Part shown: one piece after another, positions 25,311 to 33,651 of the stretch
Numbering within the stretch: position 1 is the stretch's first letter
Layout of the letters: the number at the start of each line of letters is the position of its first letter
DNA from: Lachnospiraceae bacterium
GTDB taxonomy: Bacteria; Bacillota_A; Clostridia; Lachnospirales; Lachnospiraceae
Assembly: GCA_016287765.1 (NCBI GenBank)
Contig: JAEEWS010000010.1
Coordinates: 15,388 to 79,387 of the forward strand
Direction of reading: 5' to 3'
Length of the DNA: 64,000 nucleotides
Notes under the pieces: model-generated
Told to the model about the DNA's origin: nothing
Databases searched by the model: none
What the model saw: only the letters and a program-made list of their open reading frames with translations
Made by a program: the position numbers and the translations under genes

Positions 25311-26930
25311 TTAAATCTCTTCTCTCTTCTTAAAGAAGATAACTCCGCTTACTGCTGCCATTCCGAGAAGAACGATCATGATCATCAATGAGCTGTCGCC
25401 TGTCTTAGGAGTGGTATCAGGTGTTTCCTCAACTTCCTCTACGATAGGTGTTTCGTAAAGAACTACCTTCTTAATGATAACATCATTGAGGTTAACGCCC
25501 CAACCCTTACCGCCGAGAAGGATCGTGTTGGCATCCTTAGTTGTGGTGAAGGACTGTGTGATAGCTGTAGCATCGGTCTTTCCGGGATTTGCATACTGTA
25601 CAGGCGTTGCACAAGCTGAATCATTGGAATCAAGGATAGGATAAAGTCTTACGGACTCATCATCAGCACTGTTGAACTGTAATGTGATAACAGCTGTAAC
25701 GTTGCTGCCCTTGGACATATCTGTTCTCTCGGAAGGAATAGCAAACTTGGAAGTAACGCCACCCTTAGCAGAGATGGAACCATCATCAAGTAATGCAGGA
25801 GCATCGCCACCGATAGCAATTACCTTGCTGAGGTCAAGAACTTCTGCCTGCTTAACGCTGAGAGCCTTGATGGAGATATCATTAATGTACTTGCCCCAAC
25901 CTGAGGATGCAAGAAGGAGTCCGTCAGCATCTGCATTCAATGTAACAAGAACTGTCTCGGTGAATGTCTTTGTATTACCGGGATTCATAACCTTGATGAC
26001 ATCAGACTTAGCTGCATCGGCATTGTTCTGAACTGCATAGAATCTGAAAGCTTCATCATCTGCAGACTTGAACTGAGCTGTAACGGTAACTGCGAGAACA
26101 TCGCCTGCTGCATATGTCTTGCCAAGAGGGAAAGCGATCTTCTGAGTCTTGCCATCCTTCATAACAAGGTTATTATCTGCATCGATTGTTCCGGCTTCAC
26201 CGGAGATTGTTGTAAATCCTGCAAGATCGATCTTGGGATTGGGAGCTACAGTGATCTTCTTGATCGTAATATCATTGACATATTTGCCCCAACCTGAAGA
26301 TGCAAGCATAAGTCCGTCGATATCTTCGTTTGCTGTAAGAACAACGGTCTTTGTGATCTCATTTGTATTACCGGGATTGAATACTTTCTCTACATTGGTC
26401 TTAGCGGCATCATTTGTTCCGGGAATTCCATAGAATCTGAAAGCTTCATCATCAGCGGAATTGAACTGAGCTGTAACAGTAACTACTGCAGAAGCACCCT
26501 TCTTAATGATAACTCCCAAAGGATAGCAGATCTTCTGAGTCTTACCGTCTTTCATGGAAATATATCCATCATTTGTAACCACAGGAGCTTCTCCTGCAGA
26601 TACAGTGAAGTTTGAAAGAGGGATATTGATCGTCTTATTAAACTGAGATGCTGCAAGCTTAGCTGCCTCTTCAGCTTCCTTAGCTGCCTGCTGCTCAGGT
26701 GTGAGTGTAGGCGTGGGAGTGGGTGTCCATGTAGGCTCAAGAACCCAATCCTTCTTAGGTGTAGGAGTAGCTGTAGGGGTAGCCGTAACAGTTTTCTTCT
26801 GTCCCGGAGTAGGTGTAGCGGTTACTGTGACAGGCTGCGGAGTAGGTGTAACTTCAGGCTCTTTTTTGCCACAGGCTGTAAGAGCGAGAACCATTGCTGC
26901 GCATAAAAGCAAAGCAATTTTTTTCTTCAT
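25311..26930 (-). CDS. Three-module cell-surface protein with lipobox and sortase-type tail
   Basis: A 539-residue secreted protein. The signal peptide ends in lipobox 'LTAC' (Cys20). A Thr/Pro linker (28-78) and a short Ala/Glu helix (80-96) lead into three tandem homologous modules at about 98-228, 233-359 and 365-492. Each contains 'FNSADDE(A/S)(F/V)R(F/L)Y'-like, 'NPGNT' or 'NPGKT', and 'GWGkyvNDi.IK' segments; modules 1 and 2 are closest. The tail 'TPKTGD' (507-512), a membrane helix and 'KKREEI' form a sortase-type signal. I do not recognise the module; a beta-sandwich carbohydrate-binding role is inferred from its place between xylan enzymes. Two competing anchors in one protein are odd. 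Confidence 0.75.
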   Translation of the reverse strand: MKKKIALLLCAAMVLALTACGKKEPEVTPTPQPVTVTATPTPGQKKTVTATPTATPTPKKDWVLEPTWTPTPTPTLTPEQQAAKEAEEAAKLAASQFNKTINIPLSNFTVSAGEAPVVTNDGYISMKDGKTQKICYPLGVIIKKGASAVVTVTAQFNSADDEAFRFYGIPGTNDAAKTNVEKVFNPGNTNEITKTVVLTANEDIDGLMLASSGWGKYVNDITIKKITVAPNPKIDLAGFTTISGEAGTIDADNNLVMKDGKTQKIAFPLGKTYAAGDVLAVTVTAQFKSADDEAFRFYAVQNNADAAKSDVIKVMNPGNTKTFTETVLVTLNADADGLLLASSGWGKYINDISIKALSVKQAEVLDLSKVIAIGGDAPALLDDGSISAKGGVTSKFAIPSERTDMSKGSNVTAVITLQFNSADDESVRLYPILDSNDSACATPVQYANPGKTDATAITQSFTTTKDANTILLGGKGWGVNLNDVIIKKVVLYETPIVEEVEETPDTTPKTGDSSLMIMIVLLGMAAVSGVIFFKKREEI

Positions 26931-26962
26931 AAAATCTTTCCTCCCTTAAATTTTAGTCAGAT

Positions 26963-26989
26963 ACATTTCCTTCTTCGACAGAGAAATGT
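26963..26989 (-). other. Stem-loop in the leader of the three-module gene
   Basis: ACATTTC (26963-26969) and GAAATGT (26983-26989) are perfect arms around 13 bases, between the likely promoter and the start codon at 26930. It could be an mRNA stabilising hairpin or a protein site. Confidence 0.35.
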
Positions 26990-27000
26990 AAGCTGAATCT

Positions 27001-27009
27001 ATTCTATCA
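27001..27009 (-). promoter_or_regulatory. Extended -10 promoter of the three-module gene
   Basis: On the minus strand, TGATAGAAT fits an extended -10 element about 70 bases before the ATG at 26930. No clear -35 is seen. Confidence 0.4.
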
Positions 27010-27160
27010 CATTTTCCCAAAAAACACCTACGAAATATTGCTTTTTTCTGCTCATAATTATCAATTTTTTATAATTAGCAAAATTTAGCAAGAACTGTCT
27101 TTCATTAAGCAACGATTAGTTAGATTTTAATCCTGTCATTTGTTAAAATCGGACATAATC

Positions 27161-27179
27161 ATGTGCAAAATATGCACAT
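27161..27179. promoter_or_regulatory. Inverted repeat directly before the GH8 ribosome site
   Basis: ATGTGCA and TGCACAT form perfect 7-base arms around AAATA. The repeat ends two bases before the GGAGG site of the GH8 gene. It could be an operator, or a hairpin that controls ribosome access. Confidence 0.45.
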
Positions 27180-27190
27180 CGGAGGATAAT

Positions 27191-28336
27191 ATGAACGCAT
27201 TTAAGACCGGACAATACAGAAATGTTTTTAAAGAAGTCGGGATCGATGAAAACGAGATCAAAAGACGTCTTTATGAAATACGTGACTTCTATTTCTTCGG
27301 GTCCGAAGATGAACGGGTCTATCATGACTCAGGCTCTGACATGGGTTATATAGAAGATACAGGTAACCACGACGCCAGAACCGAAGGAATGTCTTATGGC
27401 ATGATGCTTTGCGTTCAATTGGATATGAAAGAACAGTTCGATCGTATCTGGAAATGGTCAAAAACCTATATGTATATGTCAGAAGGCTTCAACGAGGGTT
27501 ATTTTGCATGGTCCTGTGCTACCGACGGCAAAAAGAACGCAAACGGCCCCGCTCCCGACGGAGAAGAGTTTTTTGCTCTTGCCCTCTTCTTTGCTTCCCA
27601 CAGATGGGGTGACGGTGAAGGTATCTTTAATTACAGCCATGAAGCAAAAGAGATCCTTAAAGCCATGATCCATAAGGGTTATGACGGTAGGATCGGCACA
27701 CCCATGTTTAATCATGAAAATCATCAGATACTTTTTGTTCCGGGCATAGGTTTTACCGACCCTTCATATCATCTTCCCCACTTTTATGAGCTTTTCTCAT
27801 TGTGGGCTTACGAAGAAGATCGCCCCTTCTTTAAGGAATGTGTAAAGGCAAGCAGAGCTTATCTTGCCAAGGCCTGTCATCCGGTCACCGGTTTTTCCGC
27901 AGAATATGCGGAGTTTGACGGCTCCCCCTTAAAGCAAAAGCTTTCCTGGACCAATGACCGTCACGACTGGTTCTTCTCCGATTCCTACAGAACAGTGGCA
28001 AATATAGCACTGGATTACGAGTGGTTCGGTAAAGATGAAGGTCAGATCAAAGCCTGTGACAACATACAGCTTTACCTGAACGATGCAAGACTTTCAAACG
28101 AATATCACATTTATGAGGTTGACGGAACTGTTGTTCCCACCACTTTTGCACTGCACCCCACCGGGCTTCCCGCAACAATTGCTCAAGCATCACTTGCGGC
28201 CGATAACCCGACCACAAAAGACTGGGTGAAAGATTTTTATAATATGCCCCTTCGCATGGGCGACAGACGATACTACGATAATTGCCTTTACTTTTTTGCT
28301 TTTCTGGCTCTGAGCGGAAACTACAGGATCTGGTAA
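27191..28336 (+). CDS. Reducing-end xylose-releasing exo-oligoxylanase, GH8
   Basis: A 381-residue cytoplasmic GH8 enzyme of the (alpha/alpha)6 fold. 'DARTEGMSYGMM' holds the general acid Glu65; 'APDGEEFFALAL' (Asp123) and 'FFSDSYRT' (Asp264, putative base) match the Rex-type exo-oligoxylanases, which remove xylose from the reducing end of xylo-oligosaccharides. Length matches that group (about 380) and there is no signal peptide, in contrast to endo-acting GH8 cellulases. The start is ATG 27191 with GGAGG five bases upstream. It is followed 54 bases later by a GH43 gene, with which it probably forms an operon for intracellular xylo-oligosaccharide breakdown. Confidence 0.9.
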   Translation: MNAFKTGQYRNVFKEVGIDENEIKRRLYEIRDFYFFGSEDERVYHDSGSDMGYIEDTGNHDARTEGMSYGMMLCVQLDMKEQFDRIWKWSKTYMYMSEGFNEGYFAWSCATDGKKNANGPAPDGEEFFALALFFASHRWGDGEGIFNYSHEAKEILKAMIHKGYDGRIGTPMFNHENHQILFVPGIGFTDPSYHLPHFYELFSLWAYEEDRPFFKECVKASRAYLAKACHPVTGFSAEYAEFDGSPLKQKLSWTNDRHDWFFSDSYRTVANIALDYEWFGKDEGQIKACDNIQLYLNDARLSNEYHIYEVDGTVVPTTFALHPTGLPATIAQASLAADNPTTKDWVKDFYNMPLRMGDRRYYDNCLYFFAFLALSGNYRIW

Positions 28337-28390
28337 AGCAAAGCTATAAACATATAGGATCATCAAAAAGAACTAAACGAGAATTAAATT

Positions 28391-29896
28391 ATGGATAACT
28401 TTAATCCCATAATCAAACAGGATTATCCGGACCCGGATATTGTAAGAGTAGATAATGTTTATTATCTGCTTTCTACAACTATGCACTTTTTCCCGGGCGG
28501 TTCCGTTCTCCGTTCCTACGATCTCATTAATTGGGAGATCGCAGGTTACATTTTTGATGAGCTGGATTCCACCTCTGCCGAACATCTGGAATATGAACAG
28601 AACATTTACGGTCATGGTATGTGGGCTCCTTCCCTTCGTTATCACAACGGGCTTTTCTATGCTCTCTTCGTTTCCATCGGCAAAAAGAATTCTTATATCT
28701 TTACAGCTGCGAAAGCCGAAGGTCCCTGGGAGAGACACACTATAGATGCTGTTTTCTATGACGCTTCTCTCCTCTTCGACGACGAGAAGACCTATGTTAT
28801 ACACGGTAATAATGAAATAAGGATCACCGAGATAGATATTAATGAGTTTAAGGTCAAAGAAAAGGGTCTTGATCAGACGCTTTTCAAAGATGAACATAAT
28901 GTAAAACTGGGTTATGAAGGATCTCATGCTTACAAGATAGGTTCAACCTATTGTATCTTTAACATCCACTGGCCCAATGACGATCCTGCCATAAGGACTC
29001 AGGTGGTACATACTTCGGAAAATATCACCGGTCCCTACAAAGAAACGGAATTGATCCGTGATGATTACGGTCTTCCCGGTAACGGAGTGGCTCAGGGTGG
29101 TATCATCGATACTCCCGATGGCAGACTCTACGGATTCTTTTTCAGAGATCAGGGTGCCTGCGGAAGGATACCCGTCATCACCCCCATGGAGATCAGAGAC
29201 GGTATCCCCTTCGTAGGAACAAACGGAAAGATACCTTCCTTTGAAGCACCTCTTTCCTCGGGATCAAGCCGTAAATGTCAACCGGTATTTGCTTCCGGCT
29301 TTTTAAAAGACGGAAAGCTGCAGCTTCCCTGGCAGTTTAATCATCTTCCGGACATGTCCCTTTGTCATTTGGAAGAAAACACCTATAGCATAACCACAGG
29401 GAAATTGAGTGTAAACGTTACAGAAGCACAAAACACACTTACCCAACGTTCCACCTGGCCCAAATGTCATGCTGAAGTCACAGTTGATGCCTCAGATCTT
29501 AAGTTTGGTGATCATGCCGGATTATGTGCTTTTGAAGGTTGTTACGGACAGATCTCTATTTCCAAAGAAGTAGGCGGATATTACCTGAATATAATAACCC
29601 GTGATGTTAATGACAAACTTCCGGGTAAAACAGACTGTATGCCGGGTAATCTGATGGAAAAGATCGCCCTGCCCTCTTCCAAGGTTCGCCTTAGGATAGA
29701 CATGAATTTTGAAGCTCTTGAAGATACTGCCTTTTTCTCATATAAGACAGACAAGAGGCTGGAAAAAACCTCTTACACCCACAAAATGGCCTTTAGACTT
29801 GATCATTTCTGCGGTGTACGTTTCGGATTATTCTGTTATTCCACCTCAAAAACAGGTGGAACAGCCACCTTCAGTGATTTCAAATACGGTTTATAG
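28391..29896 (+). CDS. GH43 beta-xylosidase/alpha-arabinofuranosidase
   Basis: A 501-residue cytoplasmic GH43 enzyme. The five-bladed propeller (about 1-310) begins 'IIKQDYPDPDIVR', with the catalytic base Asp14; the pKa-setting Asp is in 'YDASLLFDDE' and the acid Glu in 'YEGSHAYKIG'. The C-terminal ~190 residues form the beta-sandwich domain typical of the beta-xylosidase subfamilies ('FGDHAGLCAFEGCYGQISI'). Members release xylose or arabinose from short oligosaccharides; the choice between them cannot be made by eye. It has no signal peptide and follows the GH8 gene. The plus-strand hairpins at 30034 and 30099 end the transcript, with a MITE-like element in between. Confidence 0.9.
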   Translation: MDNFNPIIKQDYPDPDIVRVDNVYYLLSTTMHFFPGGSVLRSYDLINWEIAGYIFDELDSTSAEHLEYEQNIYGHGMWAPSLRYHNGLFYALFVSIGKKNSYIFTAAKAEGPWERHTIDAVFYDASLLFDDEKTYVIHGNNEIRITEIDINEFKVKEKGLDQTLFKDEHNVKLGYEGSHAYKIGSTYCIFNIHWPNDDPAIRTQVVHTSENITGPYKETELIRDDYGLPGNGVAQGGIIDTPDGRLYGFFFRDQGACGRIPVITPMEIRDGIPFVGTNGKIPSFEAPLSSGSSRKCQPVFASGFLKDGKLQLPWQFNHLPDMSLCHLEENTYSITTGKLSVNVTEAQNTLTQRSTWPKCHAEVTVDASDLKFGDHAGLCAFEGCYGQISISKEVGGYYLNIITRDVNDKLPGKTDCMPGNLMEKIALPSSKVRLRIDMNFEALEDTAFFSYKTDKRLEKTSYTHKMAFRLDHFCGVRFGLFCYSTSKTGGTATFSDFKYGL

Positions 29897-29922
29897 ACGC
29901 GCTCCCGACTTTATGCCGTGTC

Positions 29923-30004
29923 CTAGTACATCGGTTATTAAATAACCGGACCGAATGCAAGCATTCTGCGCATTAGTCCATTTATTTTAAAACCGCTGTA
30001 CTAG
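29923..30004. mobile_element. MITE-like palindromic element, short copy
   Basis: An 82-base element with inverted ends CTAGTACATCGGTT and AACCGCTGTACTAG (13 of 14 paired). The arms continue with imperfect pairing to a central GAATGCAAGCATTC hairpin. Its right half is almost identical to that of a second copy at 56845-57008. There is no coding content. It lies in the 3' untranslated region after the GH43 gene. Confidence 0.75.
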
Positions 30005-30033
30005 CCGTACTCCTAATTAATAAAATTGTAATG

Positions 30034-30058
30034 ATCGAGTAGGTTTGTCCTACTCGAT
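30034..30058 (+). terminator. Stem-loop downstream of GH43
   Basis: ATCGAGTAGG and CCTACTCGAT form a perfect 10-bp stem with loop TTTGT, followed by the weakly T-rich TTCATTTTGG. Possible first terminator or 3' stabiliser of the GH8-GH43 transcript. Confidence 0.5.
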
Positions 30059-30098
30059 TTCATTTTGGTTACTTTTTCGTCCTGTGACCAAACAAAAA

Positions 30099-30133
30099 AA
30101 TACCTGACGGATCCTTTTCCTTCAGGTATTTTT
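30099..30133. terminator. Bidirectional terminator between GH43 and the AraC gene
   Basis: AATACCTGA (30099-30107) and TCAGGTATT (30122-30130) form a perfect stem, with TTTT following on the plus strand and TTTTTTTG on the minus strand. It serves both convergent transcripts. Confidence 0.85.
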
Positions 30134-31055
30134 ATGAGTCTTCATTTCTTTTGGCTCTGAAAGCACTTGGTGTACAACCTTCCGTTTCCTTAAAGACACG
30201 GTTAAAGGTTGAAATACTGGAAAAGCCGGTATTCATTGCTATGTCCATGATCGAACAATCCGCATCTGCCAGCATTTCCTTTGCAGCTCTTATCCTCCTG
30301 ATAGTCAGATAATCGCAGAAAGTATACTCCGTATATTGCTTAAACAGTCTGGAAAAATAGTATTTACTGAAACCGATGTTTACAGCAGCGTCTTCCAATG
30401 TAATGGGCTGCATGTAATTATCATTTATATATTCCAGAAGCTTATTAAATTCCTTAACATACTGCTGTTGCTTTCTCGGTTTTGCATTATTAAACAGTTT
30501 TTCATCCGTATCATGGTTCGATCCGAAAAGCACCAGGAATTCCATAAAGCAAGAATATATCGTCAGCTCACTATAGGGTTGACCGTAAAAGTAGGCATTT
30601 CTCATCTTTACAAGAAGGTCAAAGGCCTCATCGAAGATTCTTGGATAATTGCTTTTGTTTGCATGTATCGGATTTATAAGTGCAGGTTCCAATCCCGCAA
30701 AGCCTTTAAGCTTTCTCACAATAGAGAGATCAAAGAGAAATATGAATCTGGATCCTTCGGGCCCGGGGTCTTGTATCTCATGGATACAACCTGATGGAAT
30801 GATGAAGATCTCTCCGGGATTGATGATGTGCTTCACATCCTTGATCACCACTTCGTATCTTCCTTCCACCGGCATTAAAATCTCCATGGCGTCATGCCAA
30901 TGGGGTTTAAACCCGTGGGTTTCCACGTTATACCAGATGCGTACCGAGGAATTATCATGGAAATCCACTATTTCCCGATCGTTTTCATCATATTCAATTT
31001 TGCCTTTAAAATCATTATTCGTACCCGTAAGAAGTACTTTTTCATTCTTGGGCAT
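30132..31055 (-). CDS. AraC family regulator with cupin sensor domain
   Basis: A 307-residue regulator. Residues about 30-110 form a cupin ('WHDAMEILMPVEGRYEVV', 'NPGEIFIIPSGCIHEI') that probably senses a sugar. The C-terminal double helix-turn-helix (about 205-300) shows 'VNIGFSKYYFSRLFKQY' and 'AMNTGFSSISTFNRVFKE', followed by 'GCTPSAFR', the standard AraC signature. It sits at the end of the 13-kb transporter operon, 74 bases after the binding-protein gene and beyond a terminator, and convergent with the GH43 gene. It is therefore a candidate activator of the transporter or xylan genes. SD AAGGA is ten bases before ATG 31055. Confidence 0.9.
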   Translation of the reverse strand: MPKNEKVLLTGTNNDFKGKIEYDENDREIVDFHDNSSVRIWYNVETHGFKPHWHDAMEILMPVEGRYEVVIKDVKHIINPGEIFIIPSGCIHEIQDPGPEGSRFIFLFDLSIVRKLKGFAGLEPALINPIHANKSNYPRIFDEAFDLLVKMRNAYFYGQPYSELTIYSCFMEFLVLFGSNHDTDEKLFNNAKPRKQQQYVKEFNKLLEYINDNYMQPITLEDAAVNIGFSKYYFSRLFKQYTEYTFCDYLTIRRIRAAKEMLADADCSIMDIAMNTGFSSISTFNRVFKETEGCTPSAFRAKRNEDS

Positions 31056-31070
31056 AATTGTTTTATCCTT

Positions 31071-31106
31071 GAAAAATACACGGCGGAGGCGGTGCCCCCG
31101 CCGTAT
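31071..31106 (-). terminator. Terminator after the solute-binding lipoprotein gene
   Basis: On the minus strand, AATACGGCGG-G-GGC pairs with GCC-T-CCGCCGT around ACC, followed by GTATTTTTC. It ends the 13-kb operon; partial read-through would reach the AraC gene. Confidence 0.8.
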
Positions 31107-31129
31107 TTGTTTAAAATTAATTTACGATT

Positions 31130-32608
31130 TTACTTTCCGTTATGTTCATCAAGATATGCCTGAACAGTACCGCGGATCTCTTCCATGATCTCTGCAGGTG
31201 TCTGGCTGTCGAGCTTCCACATGAGCATTGAACCATGGATACCGTCATTACCTACAAGACCGTAAACAGCTGAATCAAATCTTGCTGTGATAAACTTAGG
31301 ATCGATGAGGCGAGGAAGTGTGAGATCTACAGCTTCTGTATCACGGAAGTTGTTATAGTAGCTGTACTTCCAAGCAGGATATCCTTCATAACCGGGAACG
31401 GGCTCTGTCCAAAGATTGAATGCGAATGCGATCTTTTCAGCCTTTTCCTTTGAATAGCAAGCAGGGATAACAAATAAGTTATCTTCTGTGTATGTGTAGT
31501 ATCCGTCTACATTATTTCCCTTAGGGAAGCAAACGAAACCGAAATCATCAACACAGTTGTTGTTAAGTCTTTCACCTGCAACATATGTCTGGTGAACCAT
31601 GAATGCTACCTTACCGCTTTCAAATGCAGGAAGGAAGTAATCCCACTGTCCGTCTTCAGGCTGAGGCATGTTGTACTTAGCTCTCATGTCCTTTGCCCAG
31701 TTAAGAGCTTCAAGTGTCTCGTTGCTCTCAAGGTTGCTGTAGTAGTTACCGTCCTTATCAATGCTGATGAAGTTACCCTTGTTAGAGAAAACAGCTGAAG
31801 GATAGAAGTAAGAGTTGAAGCAGGCCATAGCGTACTGGTCGATCACGCCGTCGTTATCAAAGTCCTTCTGTACCTTTTCGCATACTTCTTCGAACTTATC
31901 CCATGTCCATGTGCCGTCTTCCTGCCATGTGTAAAGGTCTTCGGGGTTGATACCTGCTTCCTTAAGGATTCTCTTGTTGAAATAAACACCATTTCTGGGT
32001 TCAGCTTCCTGGCCTCTCATAGCGAAGATCTTATCGCCTCTTGTACTGAAGCCCATAACACCCTTGTCCCACTTGGAATCTGTAAAATCAAGGCAGTCAA
32101 TGCTTGCAAGGTCATACATGAGACCCTGAGACATTGCGCTTGCAGCACCGGTATCACCCTGATGGAGTGTGAAGATGTAGTACTCATCTCCGCCTGTTGT
32201 AGCATAGTTGATGTAATCAGAAGACATGTTGCTCCATGTGGAGTAGTTAAGACCTTCCATTTTGAAATTGTAGGTCTTCTCAAGCCACTCGTGCCACTCT
32301 TCCTGAGCTTCACGATAAGCACTGTTTGCATCGCTGGGTGCATAGAACCAGTCTGCGATCTGAATAGTGATACCACCGAGATCTACAGCTTTTCCGTTTG
32401 CATCTGTGATAATCTGGTAAGGGTCAGATCCTTTATCGTTGTTTGCAACAACTTCTGTCTGACTGTCTGTTGCCGCATCATTGTTAGCTACAACGATGGG
32501 TGCCTGAGTAACTTGGGGCTGAACTTCCTCCTCTTTGCCGCAAGCAGCAAGGCTGACTACCATGCTGAGTGCAAGCACCAAAGCCCCAACTTTTTTAAGT
32601 TGCTTCAT
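31130..32608 (-). CDS. Extracellular sugar-binding lipoprotein (CUT1 importer)
   Basis: A 492-residue solute-binding protein of ABC family 1. The lipobox is 'SLAAC' (Cys23), followed by an acidic/Asn-rich linker. The two-lobed domain contains 'LYTWQEDGTWTWDKFEEVCE' and 'WDYFLPAFESGKVAFMVHQT', typical of oligosaccharide binders. It is the last gene of the operon, 65 bases after a permease, with a stem-loop in that gap and an excellent SD (AAGGAGG), which may raise its yield relative to the permeases. The ligand is unknown; xylo- or gluco-oligosaccharides are plausible from context. Confidence 0.88.
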   Translation of the reverse strand: MKQLKKVGALVLALSMVVSLAACGKEEEVQPQVTQAPIVVANNDAATDSQTEVVANNDKGSDPYQIITDANGKAVDLGGITIQIADWFYAPSDANSAYREAQEEWHEWLEKTYNFKMEGLNYSTWSNMSSDYINYATTGGDEYYIFTLHQGDTGAASAMSQGLMYDLASIDCLDFTDSKWDKGVMGFSTRGDKIFAMRGQEAEPRNGVYFNKRILKEAGINPEDLYTWQEDGTWTWDKFEEVCEKVQKDFDNDGVIDQYAMACFNSYFYPSAVFSNKGNFISIDKDGNYYSNLESNETLEALNWAKDMRAKYNMPQPEDGQWDYFLPAFESGKVAFMVHQTYVAGERLNNNCVDDFGFVCFPKGNNVDGYYTYTEDNLFVIPACYSKEKAEKIAFAFNLWTEPVPGYEGYPAWKYSYYNNFRDTEAVDLTLPRLIDPKFITARFDSAVYGLVGNDGIHGSMLMWKLDSQTPAEIMEEIRGTVQAYLDEHNGK

Positions 32609-32633
32609 AAAATTTCCTCCTTTAAAATTGTTT

Positions 32634-32664
32634 ATATATATGACCGCTCCCGGCGGCTATATAA
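32634..32664 (-). other. Intercistronic stem-loop between permease and binding-protein genes
   Basis: GCCGC and GCGGT flank CGGGA, extended by TATATA arms on both sides, with no T-run after. A hairpin here, between a permease gene and its binding-protein gene, could protect the downstream mRNA after cleavage. Confidence 0.5.
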
Positions 32665-32673
32665 CAAATTTGA

Positions 32674-33651
32674 TCATGCCTTGATACCACTCTGGGCAAT
32701 GCTTTCGGTAAATCCTCTCTGCATGAAGAGATAGAGGATCAGGATGGGGGTTATCACCATCAATGTACCGGTGGAAACTACACACTGTATGTATCCGGGG
32801 GAAGCACCGGCTGCATTGTTCAGTGTATATTTTACATAGTTATCAAGTCTGTCGGCTATAGCTGATAACTGAATGGATAAGAGCTTTATATTTCCAAGAA
32901 AAAGGCCTGAATAAAAACTGTCTGTCCACTGCCATACGAAACTGAACAGGAAACAGGAAACAAGGATGGGCTTCGCATCCGGAAGCATTATCCTGAAGAA
33001 AGTTCCCAATGTTCCCAGACCGTCAACGTAAGCTGCCTCCTCAAGTTCTTTGGGCATGTTTCTGAAAAACTGGCGGATCATGTAGATATAAAGACCGCAC
33101 TTAAGTCCCATACAGCCTGCACTCATAAGATAATAAGGTATCGGTGAACCTCTCAGGTTAAACTGCATACCAAAGATATTAAAGAATCTGAAGTGCAGAT
33201 AAAGTGATGTGGAAATGGTCTGAGGCGGAATAACGATAAGAAGTATTACGCATCCGAACCAAAACTTTTTAAGCGGAAATTCAAATCTTGCAAATCCATA
33301 ACCTACCAGGGTACATACAGCGATCTGAACGAGCGCTATTGTAACGGAAACCAACAGAGTGGATCCCAGAGTGTGCCAGTAGCCCATGAATTGTGACGCC
33401 AAGCTGTAATTAGCTGAAGTGACATGCTCAGGGATACTGATTACCAGAGGATTGTATAAGTCCTGCTCTTCCATCAGGCTGACCGAGATCTTGTTTAATA
33501 TCGGCTGCAGGATCAGAAAGCAAAGTCCGAACAGAAGGATGAATCTGGTGATCGCAAGAAACCACCTCATAAAATCCTTTGCGAACAACTCTCCTCCGGA
33601 AAGTCTGTTTCTTTCCCAATATGTCCTTTTTATAGTCTTATTATCAGTCAT
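32674..33651 (-). CDS. CUT1 sugar ABC permease, MalG-like (system 2)
   Basis: A 325-residue inner-membrane permease with about six transmembrane helices. The cytoplasmic coupling motif is 'EAAYVDGLGTLGTFFRIMLP' at about residues 213-232, the EAA loop that docks an ATPase. A long N-terminal cytoplasmic tail precedes helix 1. Its ATG at 33651 lies inside the end of the previous permease gene (8-base overlap), as usual for MalF/MalG pairs. No ATP-binding subunit is encoded nearby, so a shared MsmX-type ATPase is expected (inference). Confidence 0.9.
   Translation of the reverse strand: MTDNKTIKRTYWERNRLSGGELFAKDFMRWFLAITRFILLFGLCFLILQPILNKISVSLMEEQDLYNPLVISIPEHVTSANYSLASQFMGYWHTLGSTLLVSVTIALVQIAVCTLVGYGFARFEFPLKKFWFGCVILLIVIPPQTISTSLYLHFRFFNIFGMQFNLRGSPIPYYLMSAGCMGLKCGLYIYMIRQFFRNMPKELEEAAYVDGLGTLGTFFRIMLPDAKPILVSCFLFSFVWQWTDSFYSGLFLGNIKLLSIQLSAIADRLDNYVKYTLNNAAGASPGYIQCVVSTGTLMVITPILILYLFMQRGFTESIAQSGIKA

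Noticed and set aside
29923..30004. MITE-like element as a simple terminator of GH43
   Set aside because: It lacks a T-run after the stem, and its ends recur in a second copy elsewhere; separate hairpins downstream serve as terminators.
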